A DNA stretch of 64,000 nt, from NCBI RefSeq assembly GCF_024679245.1, contig NC_090184.1:18724644-18788643 (forward strand), written 5' to 3'. The position numbers and the translations under genes are program-made. This document shows positions 21,922 to 35,218 of this stretch, piece by piece (the stretch's first letter is position 1; each line of letters begins with the position of its first letter). Origin of the DNA: Pseudorasbora parva (taxonomy: Eukaryota; Chordata; Actinopteri; Cypriniformes; Gobionidae). A model generated the notes under the pieces. It was not told the origin of the DNA. It saw only the letters and a program-made list of their open reading frames with translations, and searched no databases.

Positions 21922-23085
21922 TACAAACCCGATTCCAAAAAGTTGGGGCATTGTACAAATTGTGAATAAAAAAGGGAATGGAATAATTTACAAATCTCAT
22001 AAACTTATATTTTATTCACAATAGAATATCAAATGTTGAAAGTGAGACATTTTGAAATGTCATCCCAAATATTGGCTCATTTTGGATTTCATGAGAGCTA
22101 CACATTCCAAAAAAGTTTGGACAGGTAGCAATAAGAGGTCGGAAAAGTTAAATGTACATATAAGGAACAACTGGAGGAACAATTTGCAACTTATTAGGTC
22201 AATTGGCAACATGATTGGGTATAAAAAGAACCTCTCAGAGTGGCAGTGTCTCTCAGAAGTCAAGATGGCGGAGGATCACCAGTTCCCCCAATGCTGTGGC
22301 AAAAAAAAAAAAAATAGTGGAACAATATCAGAAAGGAATTTCTTGGAGAACATTTGCAAAAAGTTTGAAGTTATTATCATCTACAGTGTATAATATCATC
22401 CAAAGATTCAGAGAATCTGGAACAATCTCTGTGTGTAAGGGTCAAGGCCAGAAAACCATACTGGATGAATGTGATCTTGGGGCCCTTAGACAACACTTCA
22501 TCACTTACGGGAATGCTACTGTAATAGAAATCATAACATGGGCTCAGGAATACTTTCAGAAATTGTCGGTGAACACAATACACAGTGCCATTCACCGTTG
22601 CCGGCCAAAACTCTATAGGTCAAAAAAGAAGCCATATCTAAACATGATCCAGAAGCGCAGGTGTTTTCTCTGGGACAAGGCTCATTTAAAATGGACTGTG
22701 ACGAAGTGGAAAACTGTTCTCTGGTCAGATGAATCAAACTTTGAAGTTCTTTTTGGAAAACTGGGACGTCATGTCATCCAGACTAAAGAGGACAAGGACA
22801 ACCTAAGTTGTTATCAGCGTTCAGTTCAGACGCCTGCATCTCTGATGGTATGGGGTTGCATGAGTGTGTGTGGCATGGGCAGCTTACACATCTGGAAAGG
22901 CACCATCAATGCTGAAAGGAATATCCAAGTTCTAGAAAAACATATGCTCCCATCCAGACATCATCTCTTTTAGGGAAGACCTTGCATTTTCTAACATGAC
23001 AATGTAAGACCACATACTGCATCAGTTATAACATCATGGCTTTATAGAAGAACTATAGAAGATAACTGAATGTACTGAATGTACG
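21922..23085 (+). mobile_element. Tc1/mariner-like element, same family as 7578-8336
   Basis: The left end ACAAACCCGATTCCAAAAAG with GTACAAATTGTGAATAAAAA is shared with the copy at 7578. One transposase frame follows. The right terminal repeat is not visible: after about 23085 the sequence changes to an arm of the GGGTTAGTTCACCC family. It starts only 25 bp after the LTR element. Confidence 0.85.
22215..23067 (+). pseudogene. Tc1-like transposase, truncated by stop
   Basis: Frame 22215-22973 (252 codons) contains an HTH-like region (KKIVEQYQKGISWRTFAKSL, LSSTVYNIIQRFRESGTI), a second DNA-binding part (HFITYGNATVIEIITWAQEY), then the catalytic domain: VLWSDESNFEVLFGKLG (first Asp) and SLMVWGCMSVCGMGSLHI. 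A TAG at 22971-22973 ends it before the second catalytic Asp, whose segment (HDNVRPHT) is still readable downstream after a further stop. The true start may be upstream at a lost Met. Confidence 0.85.
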
Positions 23086-23645
<560 letters not shown>

Positions 23646-23724
23646 TATGAAGCCAGTTGCCAAATAGCCAATAGACATTGAAGCAGCACACACTAGCTGG
23701 AAGAGCTAAGAGTTCCTAATATAC

Positions 23725-23896
23725 ACTTTAAAAAATGATGGGTTAAAAACAACCCAAGTTGGGTTGGAAATGGACAAACCCAGAAATTGGGTTGTTTAAA
23801 TGGTTCCATTCACTGGGTTCAAACAACCCAATTTCTGGGTTTGTCCATTTCCAACCCAACTTGGGTTGTTTTTAACCCAGCATTTTTTTAAAAGTG
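23725..23896. mobile_element. palindromic MITE, TA target
   Basis: The left arm CACTTTAAAAAATGATGGGT and right arm ACCCAGCATTTTTTTAAAAG-TG are inverse, and the pairing continues over about 75 bp per arm (AACCCAAGTTGGGTTGGAAA and its inverse). It is flanked by TA (23723-23724 and 23897-23898). A related, more diverged copy is at 34374-34552. Confidence 0.9.
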
Positions 23897-23898
23897 TA

Positions 23899-25017
23899 AG
23901 AACAATAGAAGTCAATGGGAAGTTTCCAACATAATGTAAAAACAAATGTGTATGTGAGCACTTTAGAGTAATGCAAGGTTTAATGGTGAAAGGTTAAAGG
24001 TGTTTCCTGCTAGTATCCTTCCCACATGCTCATAATATTTTTTTTTTTTGGCAGATGTGCTGATCCGGTTAATCATTTTGCTTCATAATTTTATGGTGAT
24101 TCAAGATGTGTCCACAGGTGCCTACTCTTCCTCTCTTATACTCTTTCCTTCCATTATAATCAGAATGTCTATAAAACTTGATACTCTTTTTTTCCCACTA
24201 ATTATAGGCATATGCCACTGAAATCCTTGATTGAGCATGTGGGTCCAGTGTGTGCATATTTGACTGCTTTGAGGTCAATTGCGCATAAGATTTCATCACA
24301 GAGCGATTGTAAGCACACATGACTATATTGAGACACATACCACACAATCCCCAAATTGCAATCAGCAGAAAAAATGTCTTTGATGTCAATCAGCAGAATG
24401 CAATTTCCTCTTTGTTAACAAGATGAATTGTGTTACATGTATTCACACAAGCACACACTTGCACAAATACAAGCTTTTGTGTTATGTGATCCTGGAGGGT
24501 TTCATCTCCCTGTCGTCGGAGGTTTCCCTCGCGCAGCTCTTATCCCCAGAGGAAAAATCCCATCACACACTTCAGCCTGCTGTCTAAACTATGAGCAGGG
24601 GCAAAACCGTGGCAAGATAACTTGCGCAACTGTGTGTGCGAAACCGAGTTTTTTGGCTATAAGTGAGATGTCAGGTTCCATGCGGTTCAGGTTTTCGCAG
24701 ATGTTGCTATGGCTGTGAGCCAGTTGCGTGATGTCATGAGAAAGGCCCTACACCTCCTAAGATAAAACAGAGATTAAGAGGAAATGGAGGTTAAGGACCA
24801 AAAAGACCAAAATGTTGATAGCAGACATACATTAAAAATTGGATAGTATAAATGTGAAACAGAGTTTAGTTATTGCACATTTTCCCTATTAGTATACAGT
24901 ATATAGTCTATATTAGCTTTTTTTTTCTTGCTTTTTTCACTTTTGCATTTGCTAAGATGACTGGTTGGTTTTTAGTCTGTTGCTATAACAAACCCTTAAA
25001 ACAGCTAAAACATCCTA
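23899..25017. other. non-coding, nothing recognised
   Basis: Mixed composition without a supported gene. A frame at 24428-24718 lacks motifs. No repeat partner found in the window. Confidence 0.35.
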
Positions 25018-25648
25018 CATTGTAAAAAATATATATATTTTCATGATTTGTTATCACAAAAAAATTTATTTTGTCACATCAACTTAGATGATTTATGTAG
25101 TTTAGATAACATAATATTTTAAGTTTTTGTTGATTAAGCTAATCTCCTTGTATTATTTTTTTTTATTTCAATGAACTTAAAATGTTAAGGCAATCAGGTA
25201 ACTTGCTTTTTTTTATGTTAAACCACCAATATTTTTACAGTGCATACACTGTAAAAAATTATTTTAAAAAAAAGTTACCTGGTTGCCTTAAAATTTTGAG
25301 TTCATTGAAATTAAAAATTTGAGTTAATATACAATGACAATTTTTTGAGATTCGACAACCTTTATTAAAATATTTAAAAAATTTGTAAGCATATTGGGTA
25401 ATTGTGTGTGTTTTATTTCTGATAATGCAGTGAAACATGCCAAATAGTGCTATTTTCATGATTTATCATTTTTTTTATGTGGTTCAGATACAAAAATATT
25501 TTGAGTTTCTATTTATTAAACAAATTTCCTTCATTGTATCAACTCAAATTTTTAATTTCAATAAACTCAAAATTTTAAGGCAACCAGGTTACTTACTTTT
25601 TTAAGTTAAACCAACAAAAACCAACACAAATTTTTTACAGTGTATGCA
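25018..25648. mobile_element. two adjoining ACTGTAAAAAAT fold-back MITEs
   Basis: Element one runs about 25018-25242 (CATTGTAAAAAATATATATA to ATATTTTTACAGTG). Element two runs 25241-25648 with perfect 20-bp inverse ends TGCATACACTGTAAAAAATT and AATTTTTTACAGTGTATGCA. Both contain AAGGCAA-CAGGTAACT-type sub-ends. They share a boundary base or two, so they are either a tandem pair or one inserted at the end of the other. Confidence 0.75.
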
Positions 25649-25736
25649 CAACTCCCTTGTAAAAAATTATTTGATCAATAATTTATGACATCATATGTTT
25701 TTACTTTGTTATACAAGATTCAACACATTGTTTTAA

Positions 25737-26189
25737 AGGTGCACTATGTAGTATTTTTGCAGTAAAATATCCAAAAAGCACTAGGCCAGTGTTATATATT
25801 TTGTTCAGTGGAGTTCTATATATCCCAAATGTTTCCAACTATTTGTAAATTGTGAGAAAATTGTGATTTTAACCAAGGAGCAGGGACGTCTGAGGGAGTC
25901 GCCTGTCAATTGCGTCAAATCTGCGTTACCCTCAGTTTCCAGCGGCCTTGCTCAGCTCCCTCAACACTCTACCCTGCTCTGCACCATACTACAGAAACAT
26001 TCATAACCGCATCTATGAACATGATTTCTGCATGAACATGAACATGAGTCCTATCCCGATTCTTTTCCACCGGCTGTGAGGTAAAGACCACATGTCCCAA
26101 GATTCTGAGCTCAAAATTGGCGTCATCAAACTACGCATTTGTTTTGAACAGGCGCCTTCTAGCAGAAGGAAACGTTACATAGCGCAGCT
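25737..26189. mobile_element. TTAA-target MITE (AGGTGCACTATGTAG ends)
   Basis: It is flanked by TTAA (25733-25736 and 26190-26193). The left end AGGTGCACTATGTAGTATTT and right end ACGTTACATAGCGCAGCT are imperfect inverse repeats. No transposase. The target site suggests the Kolobok or piggyBac group. Confidence 0.8.
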
Positions 26190-26193
26190 TTAA

Positions 26194-27412
26194 GTCAGTT
26201 TCATCTAATTTAAGTAAAAATAAACATCCAAGTTTATTATACTTCAAAATTTAAGAAGGCAACATTTTTTACAGTGATTTTTTAAATATATATTTTTTTG
26301 TGTATATATGCAATTCCTTGAGTAAGAAAAAGTTCATATTAATCAGGATTATACAAGAGCCTTTGTGGTGTTTCCATAATCTGAAACATGCCTGGAGGGC
26401 TCAACTGGGCTCTTAAAGACTTCCAGGAGTGTAATTTGTAGTGGAATTGTAATACTAGCATGAGGTTAGTGTTCTTTTGAGTGTGCATTTCCTATAATTA
26501 GGGTGAACGAACTGTGTAATAGAAGAGTATTGGAGTGCACTGGGTGTGTACTTTGAGTGTAATGGTTCTCCTCCTAAAGGAAGTCAAGGGTTGAGTTATG
26601 AGCACGGGAAAAAGAGATGAACGACACTGGAGTGGGAGCAGCAAGGGCTCTTCCCATTCTAAATATATCTGGTTTACAAATGCTATAATAAGAGTTTGAC
26701 TGGAATAACATTAAAGTACAGTGAATTACACAAAGGTCTCTGCATGGCAGACTTCATTTATTATGTAAGCGTTACTTTTACTATTGCACGTTATGTTATT
26801 TCAATTGATGTCTTTAACTGGTAACACTTTACTGTTCCATTATTAATAAATAACTACACTGGAACAATTGTGTAACATTCTACTATTTTTAAAGGTTTTG
26901 GATAGTACTGACTCAAGTGTTACTACACCCTACTAAAGTAATCACTTAATTTGGATCAGTATTCTAAAGTGAAGATAATGGTAACTCAGTAGTAATGACT
27001 CAAGTGTTACCAAATGACTATACTTAAGGACTTACTATCCAAAAACTTACAAAATCCTCAAAAGCTTACATTGCTTTCAGTCATTACTAGGGAGTTATTA
27101 TGCTTTTCACTTTGGAATACTAATCTAAATAATTAATAATTCCTTCTGAAGGATTTGGTAATACTTGAGTCATAGTGGGCTACCATGACCTTACTTTAGA
27201 ATGAATTACACAAAATGCGTTATTCACATTTATTATGAACCTGTATGTAGAAGTTCTTCTTAGTCTTATAGTTATGACAAGAAAATGCTAGCTAATAGTG
27301 ACCAACCTCATTATTAATTCATTAACCAGAGTGTCTTGTTAGTTAAATACTAAAATGTTAATATTGCGTTTGTGTATGTGTAGTTATTCATTAATATTAG
27401 AACAGTATTGCC
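26194..27412. other. non-coding; AT-rich with diverged MITE arms
   Basis: A fragment ending ACATTTTTTACAGTGA lies near 26275. A segment at about 26820-27200 (GGTAACACTTTACTGTTCC, then repeated TACT/AGTA-rich motifs such as ACTCAAGTGTTAC in both orientations) looks like an old fold-back element. No gene. Confidence 0.4.
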
Positions 27413-27850
27413 TTAAAGTTAGTTCACCCAAAAATGAAATTTATGTCATTAATGATTGTTCCACACTCCCCTAATGTTGTTCCACACCCGTAAGACCTCC
27501 GTTCATCTTCAGAACACAGTTTAAGATATTTAATATTTAGTCTGAGAGCGTATATGCACACTATACTGTCCATGTCCAGAAAGGGAATAAAAACATCATC
27601 AAAGTAGTCCATATGTGACATCAGTTAGTTAATTAGAATCTCTTGAAGCATCGAAAATACATTTTGGTCCAAAAATAACAAAAACTTCAACAAAAACTTT
27701 ATTCAGCATTTTCTTCTCTTCCTGGTTTGTTTTCAAACCTCAAATAAAGATTCAAACGGTTAGGAATTAGCATAAAGATTCATGATTCGGATCGCCAATG
27801 TCACGTGATTTCAGCAGTTTGGCAGTTTGACACGCGATCCGAACTGGACC
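27413..27850 (+). mobile_element. truncated copy of the GGGTTAGTTCACCC MITE
   Basis: It starts AAAGTTAGTTCACCCAAAAA and follows the copy at 10381 through ACACCCGTAAGACCTCCGTT and TTGGTCCAAAAATAACAAAA. It stops near GATCCGAACTGG (27845); the right arm is missing. Confidence 0.8.
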
Positions 27851-28465
27851 CCAATCTATAGTGTGACCCTTCTTTTTTTTTTACTCTTCTGATTTCTGTC
27901 ACTTCTATAAGTCACTCTAAGTTACCTCTGTGTATAAAATGTGAAGAAACACTGAAACATTGAGAGAGGAGATGTAATTTGGAAATGACACAAATCTAAC
28001 CCATTACTATTTATTATCAATTTATTATCTCAATTCTGTTCCATTCATTCCAGCTCTGCCCCCCCCCCTCTCTCTCTCTTCCTCACGCACTATTTTGCTT
28101 TCTTTCTGGACTTGTGCCAAGCATAAATTGGTCCCTTATGCATGGGGGGATTGACTTGGAATAGATGGTAGCTCATGTTGTGTGCAAGTGTGTGAAAAAA
28201 AACCAGACACGTGGTGTTGTGTGTTGACAGCCCTGTTCATTTTTGACTCTTGCTCTGTGTGTGGTCATACAGCAACTGCAGAGCTCTGTAATGTATGAGG
28301 GCAGAATTTCCTTAATCAGTATTTTTCTTATTGGTTTCCAGTTGAAACTTAGCGACATCTTCAAAACAGTATCAGTTTCCATGGGAAGCATTATTGCACA
28401 AGAGTTTCATTTGCATTAATATATAAGAGAACCATCATCATCACCATTCCGTCTAGTCGCTTTTG

Positions 28466-28536
<71 letters not shown>

Positions 28537-29199
28537 GGTTAGTCGGGAGGAAAGCATCAGAGGGTTAGCAGGTGTGTTGGGGCTTGTCTAAGGGGCCCCA
28601 TCTTCTGACCTCCTGTTACAGATTACCATACAGGTGAGGGGTCAAATACAACAGAAAAGGGGGGGGGGGGGTGTTGTGATGAGCCCATAAGCTGCAGGCA
28701 TTGTGCTGTCCACCAAACTTAAAACTGTGACAGAGCCGAGGCCAATCTGCCCCCCAGCTCTCCGCCTCGCTGAAAACTTTCATTAACCTGCGTCAAAAAA
28801 TGAAGTTAAGGGAGAAGAGTACAGGCCATAGCATGTCTGTCCCATAACCTATAGCGGATTCCGCTCTGACTCTGAGAATTGGGGTCACTGAAGAAAAAAC
28901 CCAAAAAAAAGTGTCAGTTCTTATTGTTTAGACACTGTGTTAGGGAGACGATTGCTAATCACATGACCTCTGTTTGCCTTTTAGAAAAATTGCCTTAGAT
29001 TAAATAGAAAACTTGAGCTACTTGTTTGCATCTTCACGGGAGTACAGAGAGGAAATGAGAGCAAAAAAATGATGAATTGCAATAAGTGAGAGTATTTTAT
29101 CATGAGAGTGATTTATTGAATTAAAGTGAGCTGTGAGCACTTTCCCACACTCTCGCGCATATCTACTGTCAGCTAACATTTCACATATGTGAAAAGTGA
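27851..29199. other. non-coding with (CA)34 tract and G run
   Basis: (CA)n at 28467-28534 and a run of about 11 G at 28659-28670. No supported gene or exon. Confidence 0.5.
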
Positions 29200-29276
29200 C
29201 ACTATATTGCACAAATTATTGGGACACCCCTCCAAATCATTGAATTCAGGAGTTCCAATAACTTTGATGTGCACAG

Positions 29277-30884
29277 ATGTATGAATTCAAGCACCTAGGC
29301 ATGCAGACTGCTTCTACAAACATTTGTGAAAGAATGGGTCGCTCTCAGGAGCTCAGGGGATTCAAGCGTGGTACTGTGATAGGTTGCCATCTGTGCAATA
29401 AGTCCCTTCGTGAAATTATCTCACTACTAAATAGTCCATGGTCAATTGTTAGTGGCATTATAACAAAGTGGAAGCAATTGCGAACAACAGCAGCTCAGCC
29501 ACCAAATGTTAGGCTACGTAAAATCACAGAGCGGGGTCAGTGCATGCTGAGGTGCACAGTGCCCAGAAGTCGCCAACTTTCTCGAGAGTCAATAGCTTCA
29601 GACCTCCAAACTTCATGTGCTCATTAGTTCAAGTGCATAGAGAGCTTCATGGAATGGGTTTCCATGGACAAGCAGCTGCATCCAAGCCTTACATTACCAA
29701 GTGCAATGCAAAGCGTCAGATGCAGTGGTGTAAAGCAAGCCACCACTGGACTCTAGAGAAGTGGAGACTTGTTTTCTGTAGTGACCAATCATGGTTCTCT
29801 GTCTGGCAATCCGTTGGACGAGTCTGGGTTTGTTGGTTGTCAGGAGAATGGTACTCGCCTGATTGCAGTGTGCCAAGTGTAAATTATTGCAATATAGGTT
29901 GGGGACTTGGCGTTGTTTTCCAGGGGCTGGGCTTGGCCCCTTAGTTCCAGTGAGAGGAACTCTTAATGCTTCAGCATACCAAGACATTTTGGAAAATGTA
30001 ATGCTCCCAATTTTGTGGGAACAATTTGGGGATGGCCTAGCATGACAAGCCAGACCCACATCAAGATGTTTGGTCTGGAAATTTGGTCTCACCATTGACA
30101 GCTCAATCCGAGAGGCGGGATAAACGGTTGTCTTTCAAACTCCCTCTGCACGCAATTGGATATCGCTACAATCAACCAGAGCAACGAAGGTGAAGCAGAG
30201 CTCGTTGACAGATTAAACATTCGACGTATCCGGTCGGCAAAACTCAGAACACATCTTCCCTTCTTAAGAATGACTTCAGTACCATTATTTGTTATTTTCT
30301 CAGAGAAAAGCTTAACTCCAAGTCTTCCAGAGTCGCGGTCAAAGCTGATTCGAAAGACCGCCGTTCACCAGTTTCTGTGTTTACTAGAAGCACCCGCAAC
30401 TCGGCCGTCATTATGGCCCCGCCCACCGATTCTATAGATGATGTGATTGGCCTGACCAGAGTTTGGCGTTTACAGCTCACAAGTGAATTGAGAGTTGCTA
30501 GACGTCACTCACGGCAAATTAGATTTGCTGCCGCTAGGGTGCGTCTAGATTTCTAAGCTAAGGATGGCCCCTTCCTGTTCCAACATGACTGCGCACCCGT
30601 GCACAAAGCAAGGTCCATAAAGACATGGATGAGCGAGTTTGTTGTGGAGGAACTTGACTGGCCTGCTCAGAGTCCTGACCTCAACCTGATAGAGCACCTT
30701 AGGGATGAATTAGAGCAGACACTGCGAGCCAGGTCTTATCGTCCAACATCAGTGCCTGACCTCACAAATGCGTGTCTAGAAGAATGGTCAAAAAATCTCA
30801 TAAACACACTACTAATCCTTGTGGAAAGGCTTCCCAGAAGAGTTGAAGCTGTTCTAGCTGCAAAGGGTGGGCCAACTCCATATT
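29277..30884 (+). pseudogene. Tc1-like transposase, frameshifted and split by an insertion
   Basis: The N-terminal part opens near MYEFKHLGMQTASTNICERM with an HTH (LRGFKRGTVIGCHLCNKSLR) and RSRQLSRESIASDLQT. A second frame from about 29620 gives LHGMGFHGQAAASKPYITKC, LVFCSDQSWFSVWQSVGRVW (first Asp; the usual Glu is Gln), and a third gives VPVRGTLNASAYQDILENVM. The hAT-like insertion splits the codons before the FQHDCAPVHKARS segment (second Asp) at about 30580. The end reads QSPDLNLIEHLRDELEQTLR (third acidic residue) and finishes GGPTPY-TAA at 30884. Inactive. Confidence 0.88.
30038..30561 (+). mobile_element. non-autonomous hAT-like element, copy 2
   Basis: Flanked by a perfect 8-bp duplication GGATGGCC (30030-30037 and 30562-30569). 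The ends are TAGCATGACAAGCC and TTTCTAAGCTAA. Its whole length matches copy 1 at 461-2402 once that copy's internal insertion is ignored. No transposase. Confidence 0.92.
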
Positions 30885-30894
30885 AAACCATTAA

Positions 30895-32089
30895 AGGGGG
30901 GGGTGAAACACTCAGTTTCAGTCAATCTCATGTCAATCTTGAGTACCTATAGAGTAGTATTGCATCCTTCATATCTCCGAAAAGTCTTCAGTTTTATCAT
31001 ATTTATAAAAGAAATATGGGCTGTGCCGAGTCTTTCCGGAAAAAACCGAGCGCCTGGAGGCGTATCGTGTGGGCGGAGCTAAAGAATGACGATCGCAAAT
31101 AAAGCGGTGACGTCCTCAAGCGTGGAGAAACCCATCTCTATCTCAGCTAATACAGATAATGATCCACAATCAAATCTGAGGCAGAAATAAATTGAACAGG
31201 AGAAACGGCAACTTCAGGACGTCCGTCTCTGTGGTATGTAACGTTACTATATTTAGGGGCCTGTCAACATTTCTGTGTCTTTACAAGCAGTTTATGAGGA
31301 CATGATTCAGTTAATGGACTATTGTATGCGACTAGACCTTAGAAGTAGCAAGCAAAACGGTTTTGCACGTCAGAGTCAGACTAGTGTAACGTTATACAGA
31401 ACAACAATGGATCAACCGTTTGCGCATTTGAATGATGAAGCACGCGATCGTGTCGTTTACTGATGTTAACTCACGCGACAAGCCAATAGCAGAGACATTT
31501 GAAGCAGATTTACTCACCGGCTGCTTCCAAAGCAGGACCGAACCTTTATCGCTGGGACCACTCCGTCAAAAACACACTTCTTTGGTATGATTTGTTGAAG
31601 TCCTGTGACAGCAGTGACCGTGGAAATCCACTTTGAGACGTGACTGAAGCGATGCTTTGAAGCTTCCCGGAATGCTGTGGTGAAGTGTTGAAGTCGCTCG
31701 ACGTCACCCATAGGAATAAAGTGGAGCGCGGAGCGCGACATAAGTCTTCACGGAGGACTGGATCTGCAGCTGAGAGCAGTGTTTACGGCGTGCTTTTCCT
31801 CTCTCTCGCTCTACTGACGCGCGCGCGCACCCTACCGGGAGAAGAGCCCGTACTGCCCATACAAGGACCTTCCGTTCTATTAACGTCAAGTAGACCCATA
31901 CTCGAAAAAAACTCTCCGAAACTTGTGAGAAACCGGAAGGAGTATTTTTAACACAGAAATACTCCATCAAACGTCCAACATTAGTTTTTGAAACTTTGTC
32001 TATGTTTAGGATGGGAATCCAAGTCTTTAACAGTGTAAAGAGCTCAGTATGCATGAAACAGCATTTCACCCCCCCCCCCCCCCCCCCCT
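30895..32089 (+). mobile_element. TTAA-target element, GGGGTGAAAC ends, copy 1
   Basis: Flanked by TTAA (30891-30894 and 32090-32093). The ends are AGGGGGGGGGTGAAAC and GCATTTCACCCC then a C run. Internal blocks (TTTCCGGAAAAAACCGAGCG; GGCGTATCGTGTGGGCGGAG) recur in inverse at 41667-42950. There is no intact transposase; frames inside are short and unsupported. A GC-rich part (31700-31950) may be an old promoter or first exon. Confidence 0.85.
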
Positions 32090-32161
32090 TTAAGAATAGG
32101 ATGTCACTAAAATGCATGTGCATTTAAAGACAGACATCCCAACACTTTTGGCAATATAGTG

Positions 32162-33000
32162 TTTGTACTCCCCAACATAGGTCTGTCTGATTGGCATTTC
32201 ACCATATAATTTAGCAGATTTATCTTGGAACCTAATTATTATAGCTTAACTTTTTTTATGTGGAAAAAGTTAGTAAACCACTACATTTATTACTTTAATA
32301 AATGTCTAAAATGAGACCAATTAGTAGAATCATGTACAAATTACAGCACTATTTAATGCCACACCTTATATGAACCTCAATAAACTGATGTGGTTTGGTC
32401 ATAAGAGAATGTGTTACCATAATATCAAGTGCAGAAGAACTATCTGAAGTGGCTTATGAGCCTGGAAAGGGATTTAAAATTACATCCATGCTATTAAAAA
32501 TCCACCACAACACTATATGTAAAATAATTTGGAAGTGAAGAAGGTTAGGACCACTGTAAAATAACCAGGCCGGGCTGTAGTTCCAAATTCAGCAGAACAA
32601 TCTATAACTGATATGGCCAAATATGTCAAAATGTTGAACATTTTCACTTTTGCACTTTTATTCACAGCACTATGCACACATATGAACATTAAAACACACA
32701 TAAATCCATCACAGTCACGTACACAAATCCATCACAGCATACTCCAATCACCTCTCTAGACAAAACAAACTGATTCTGACTGCTCTCTCTAATTCTCTCT
32801 CTCTACATACACACACTGTAACTCACCCCTGCTGTTACTTCAATCAATTTTACCATCCTGCTATTGTTCCCACAATGCCTAGAGGTGGGGTTCGTCCTGT
32901 TTTCAGCACACGAACCCCTGAACTCTATTTCTTTGTGACCCATTTTGAGAATGTGCCCAAGTCACAAAGTGTGTCAGTTGGGATTCAAGTCTTCAAGCAG
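32162..33000. other. non-coding, nothing recognised
   Basis: AT-rich, no supported gene; a degraded DNA-transposon piece may lie near 32380-32580 but could not be assigned. Confidence 0.35.
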
Positions 33001-33080
33001 TGTAGGGGGATAGAAAATACGGTTTGTACGGTATAAAAACCATTACGCCTATGGAATGTCCCCACAAAGATAGTGAATCA

Positions 33081-33175
<95 letters not shown>

Positions 33176-33454
33176 CATGTTTTTGTGACATATGAGGACA
33201 CAAATGTGTATAATGACATAGGTATTACAAGGAGAGGGTAAAATATGAGGACATTACCCATGTCCCCACTTTTCAAAAGGCTTATAAATCATACAGGATA
33301 AAAAAAAAAATTAGAAAGTAAAAATGCAGAATGTTTCCTGTGATGGGTAGGTTTAGGGGCAGCGGCAGTGTAGGGGGATAGAAAATACGATTTGTACGGT
33401 ATAAAAACCATTACACCTATGGAATGTCCCCATATGTCACAAAAACAAAACAAA

Positions 33455-33552
<98 letters not shown>
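33001..33552 (+). repeat. two copies of a recurrent repeat, each followed by a GT/GCGT tract
   Basis: Copy one (TGTAGGGGGATAGAAAATAC then GGTATAAAAACCATTACGCC and ATGTCCCCACAAAG) leads into (GT)n at 33084-33174. Copy two (TAGGTTTAGGGGCAGCGGCA onward) leads into (GCGT)n(GT)n at 33455-33552. Other copies are at 23420-23645, 35153-35470 (reverse) and 58640-58820. Confidence 0.85.
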
Positions 33553-33553
<1 letters not shown>

Positions 33554-33982
33554 GCTTATTTGAGTACTGATTTGTGAACAATAGTTAGTAAGGATACTAT
33601 TAGTACGGGTGAGATCACTTGGCTGATAAATTTAGCTAACAACTCATGGACAGATATAAACAATCCATCATTGTGCTTGTTTAAATATTTCAGTCTCCTA
33701 TTGTTTATTGTCCCATATCTTGTCTCAAATGAGCCCTGAAACCACTGACTGGTGCTGACAAAATATCTTTGTGTGAGTGTGTGTTTGTGTGGTTACTATA
33801 TGAACGGAAAGGCATCGTGGTCAGGGAGGGGAGTCGTCGCGGGGCTTGACCTTGTCCAGCAGACTCCCCCTCCCTGTCTGTCTCTCTCCTGCTCTGTCTT
33901 TCAGATGGAAGATGTATGATGCCTAATCAGCAGCAGGCAGAACTACCACAGGAAACACCTTCCATCTTAAGGAAAATAACAT

Positions 33983-34124
<142 letters not shown>

Positions 34125-34373
34125 TAATCATCTTCACATCTGCCTCTCTTCTAGGTTCTAATAGAAACACATCGTGAAGTTCAGAGTGTAGTTAAAACAC
34201 ATGCTAAAAGTTCCTGTGTGAGCAAATAGGAAGAAAAAACGCATACGCTCTTAAGAAGGTTTTTAAAGATTTAAAAAGAGATTGAAAACATTCTTAATGC
34301 ATTATATATTCTTTAGGTCAGCATATTGTTTTTTTTTTATTTAGTTGTTGTTTTTTTTACATGTCAATACACA

Positions 34374-34552
34374 CTCTAAAAGATGTTGGGTTAAAAAAAA
34401 TTCAATTTGGGTTGAAAATGGACAAACCCAGCAAAATAATAGATAATATAGCGGTTGGGTTAAATGTTTTTGCTTAAATCAACCCTATTGCTGAACAACC
34501 AAATGGCTGTTTTTGTCCATTTTCATCCCAACTTGGGTTGTTTTTAACCCAA
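34374..34552. mobile_element. diverged copy of the palindromic TA-target MITE
   Basis: CACTCTAAAAGATGTTGGGT at the left and GGGTTGTTTTTAACCCAAGTG at the right, with inverse GGGTTGAAAATGGACAAACC and TTTTTGTCCATTTTCATCCC. Same family as 23725-23896. Confidence 0.75.
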
Positions 34553-35149
34553 GTGTAAATATAATTCTGAAAGAACTACAGAATAAAACTTTTCAGTCAC
34601 ACTTTATATTGCGTGTCTTTACTTACATCAACAACAACAACAACAACAAAAATGTACGGCCAATACTTATTGTGTAAAACACTGTGCTGCTATTGAGGTA
34701 AGATATAGGTAAGTCTGTAGTGACACCGGAACTAGAGCAGGATATCAAAACCCGTCCACACTCCTACAGTATCTGTTAGTACAGTTTACTGCAGAACAAA
34801 ATAAATATAAAGCGATGGAAATGTAGAAATTCGGTTGGTGCCTCAGTGAATCGCTCAGAGAAGCTGTCAATCTCAGCTGTCTATCATGACGTCACGCGAA
34901 TCCACAAAAACTAAAAATGAAATCTGCTGCCAGGCCAGTAGTTGGCGATGTCACTTTTAAGTAAAAAAGATTTTTGTTTTTAGATGAAAACTGTTGTGTA
35001 AAAATACATGTGACATAAAGACAATAAATATAAAGTGGGACAAATGTTTCTTTACCCTATTAATCAGGGTTCTTTTTTAGTTGTAATTGGAAATTTGATA
35101 AAAAATAAAAGGAGAATACAATAGAGAATTATAGAAAATAGAATATTGT

Positions 35150-35152
<3 letters not shown>
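34553..35152. other. non-coding, AT-rich
   Basis: No gene or placed repeat apart from a short CAA run near 34628-34648. Confidence 0.4.

Positions 35153-35218
<66 letters not shown>

Larger units (their letters stand above)
29200..32161 (+). mobile_element. Tc1-like element carrying two later insertions
   Basis: The left end CACTATATTGCACAAATTAT and right end CTTTTGGCAATATAGTG are inverse terminal repeats. Between them are a transposase pseudogene, a 524-bp hAT-like insertion (30038-30561) inside the coding region, and a 1.2-kb TTAA element (30895-32089) just after the stop codon. With both removed, the Tc1-like part is about 1.2-1.3 kb. Related fragments are at 40803-41034 and 50790-51541. 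Confidence 0.9.

Noticed and set aside
33455..33512. CRISPR-like regular array
   Set aside because: The regularity is a simple GCGT microsatellite without spacers, in a vertebrate genome.
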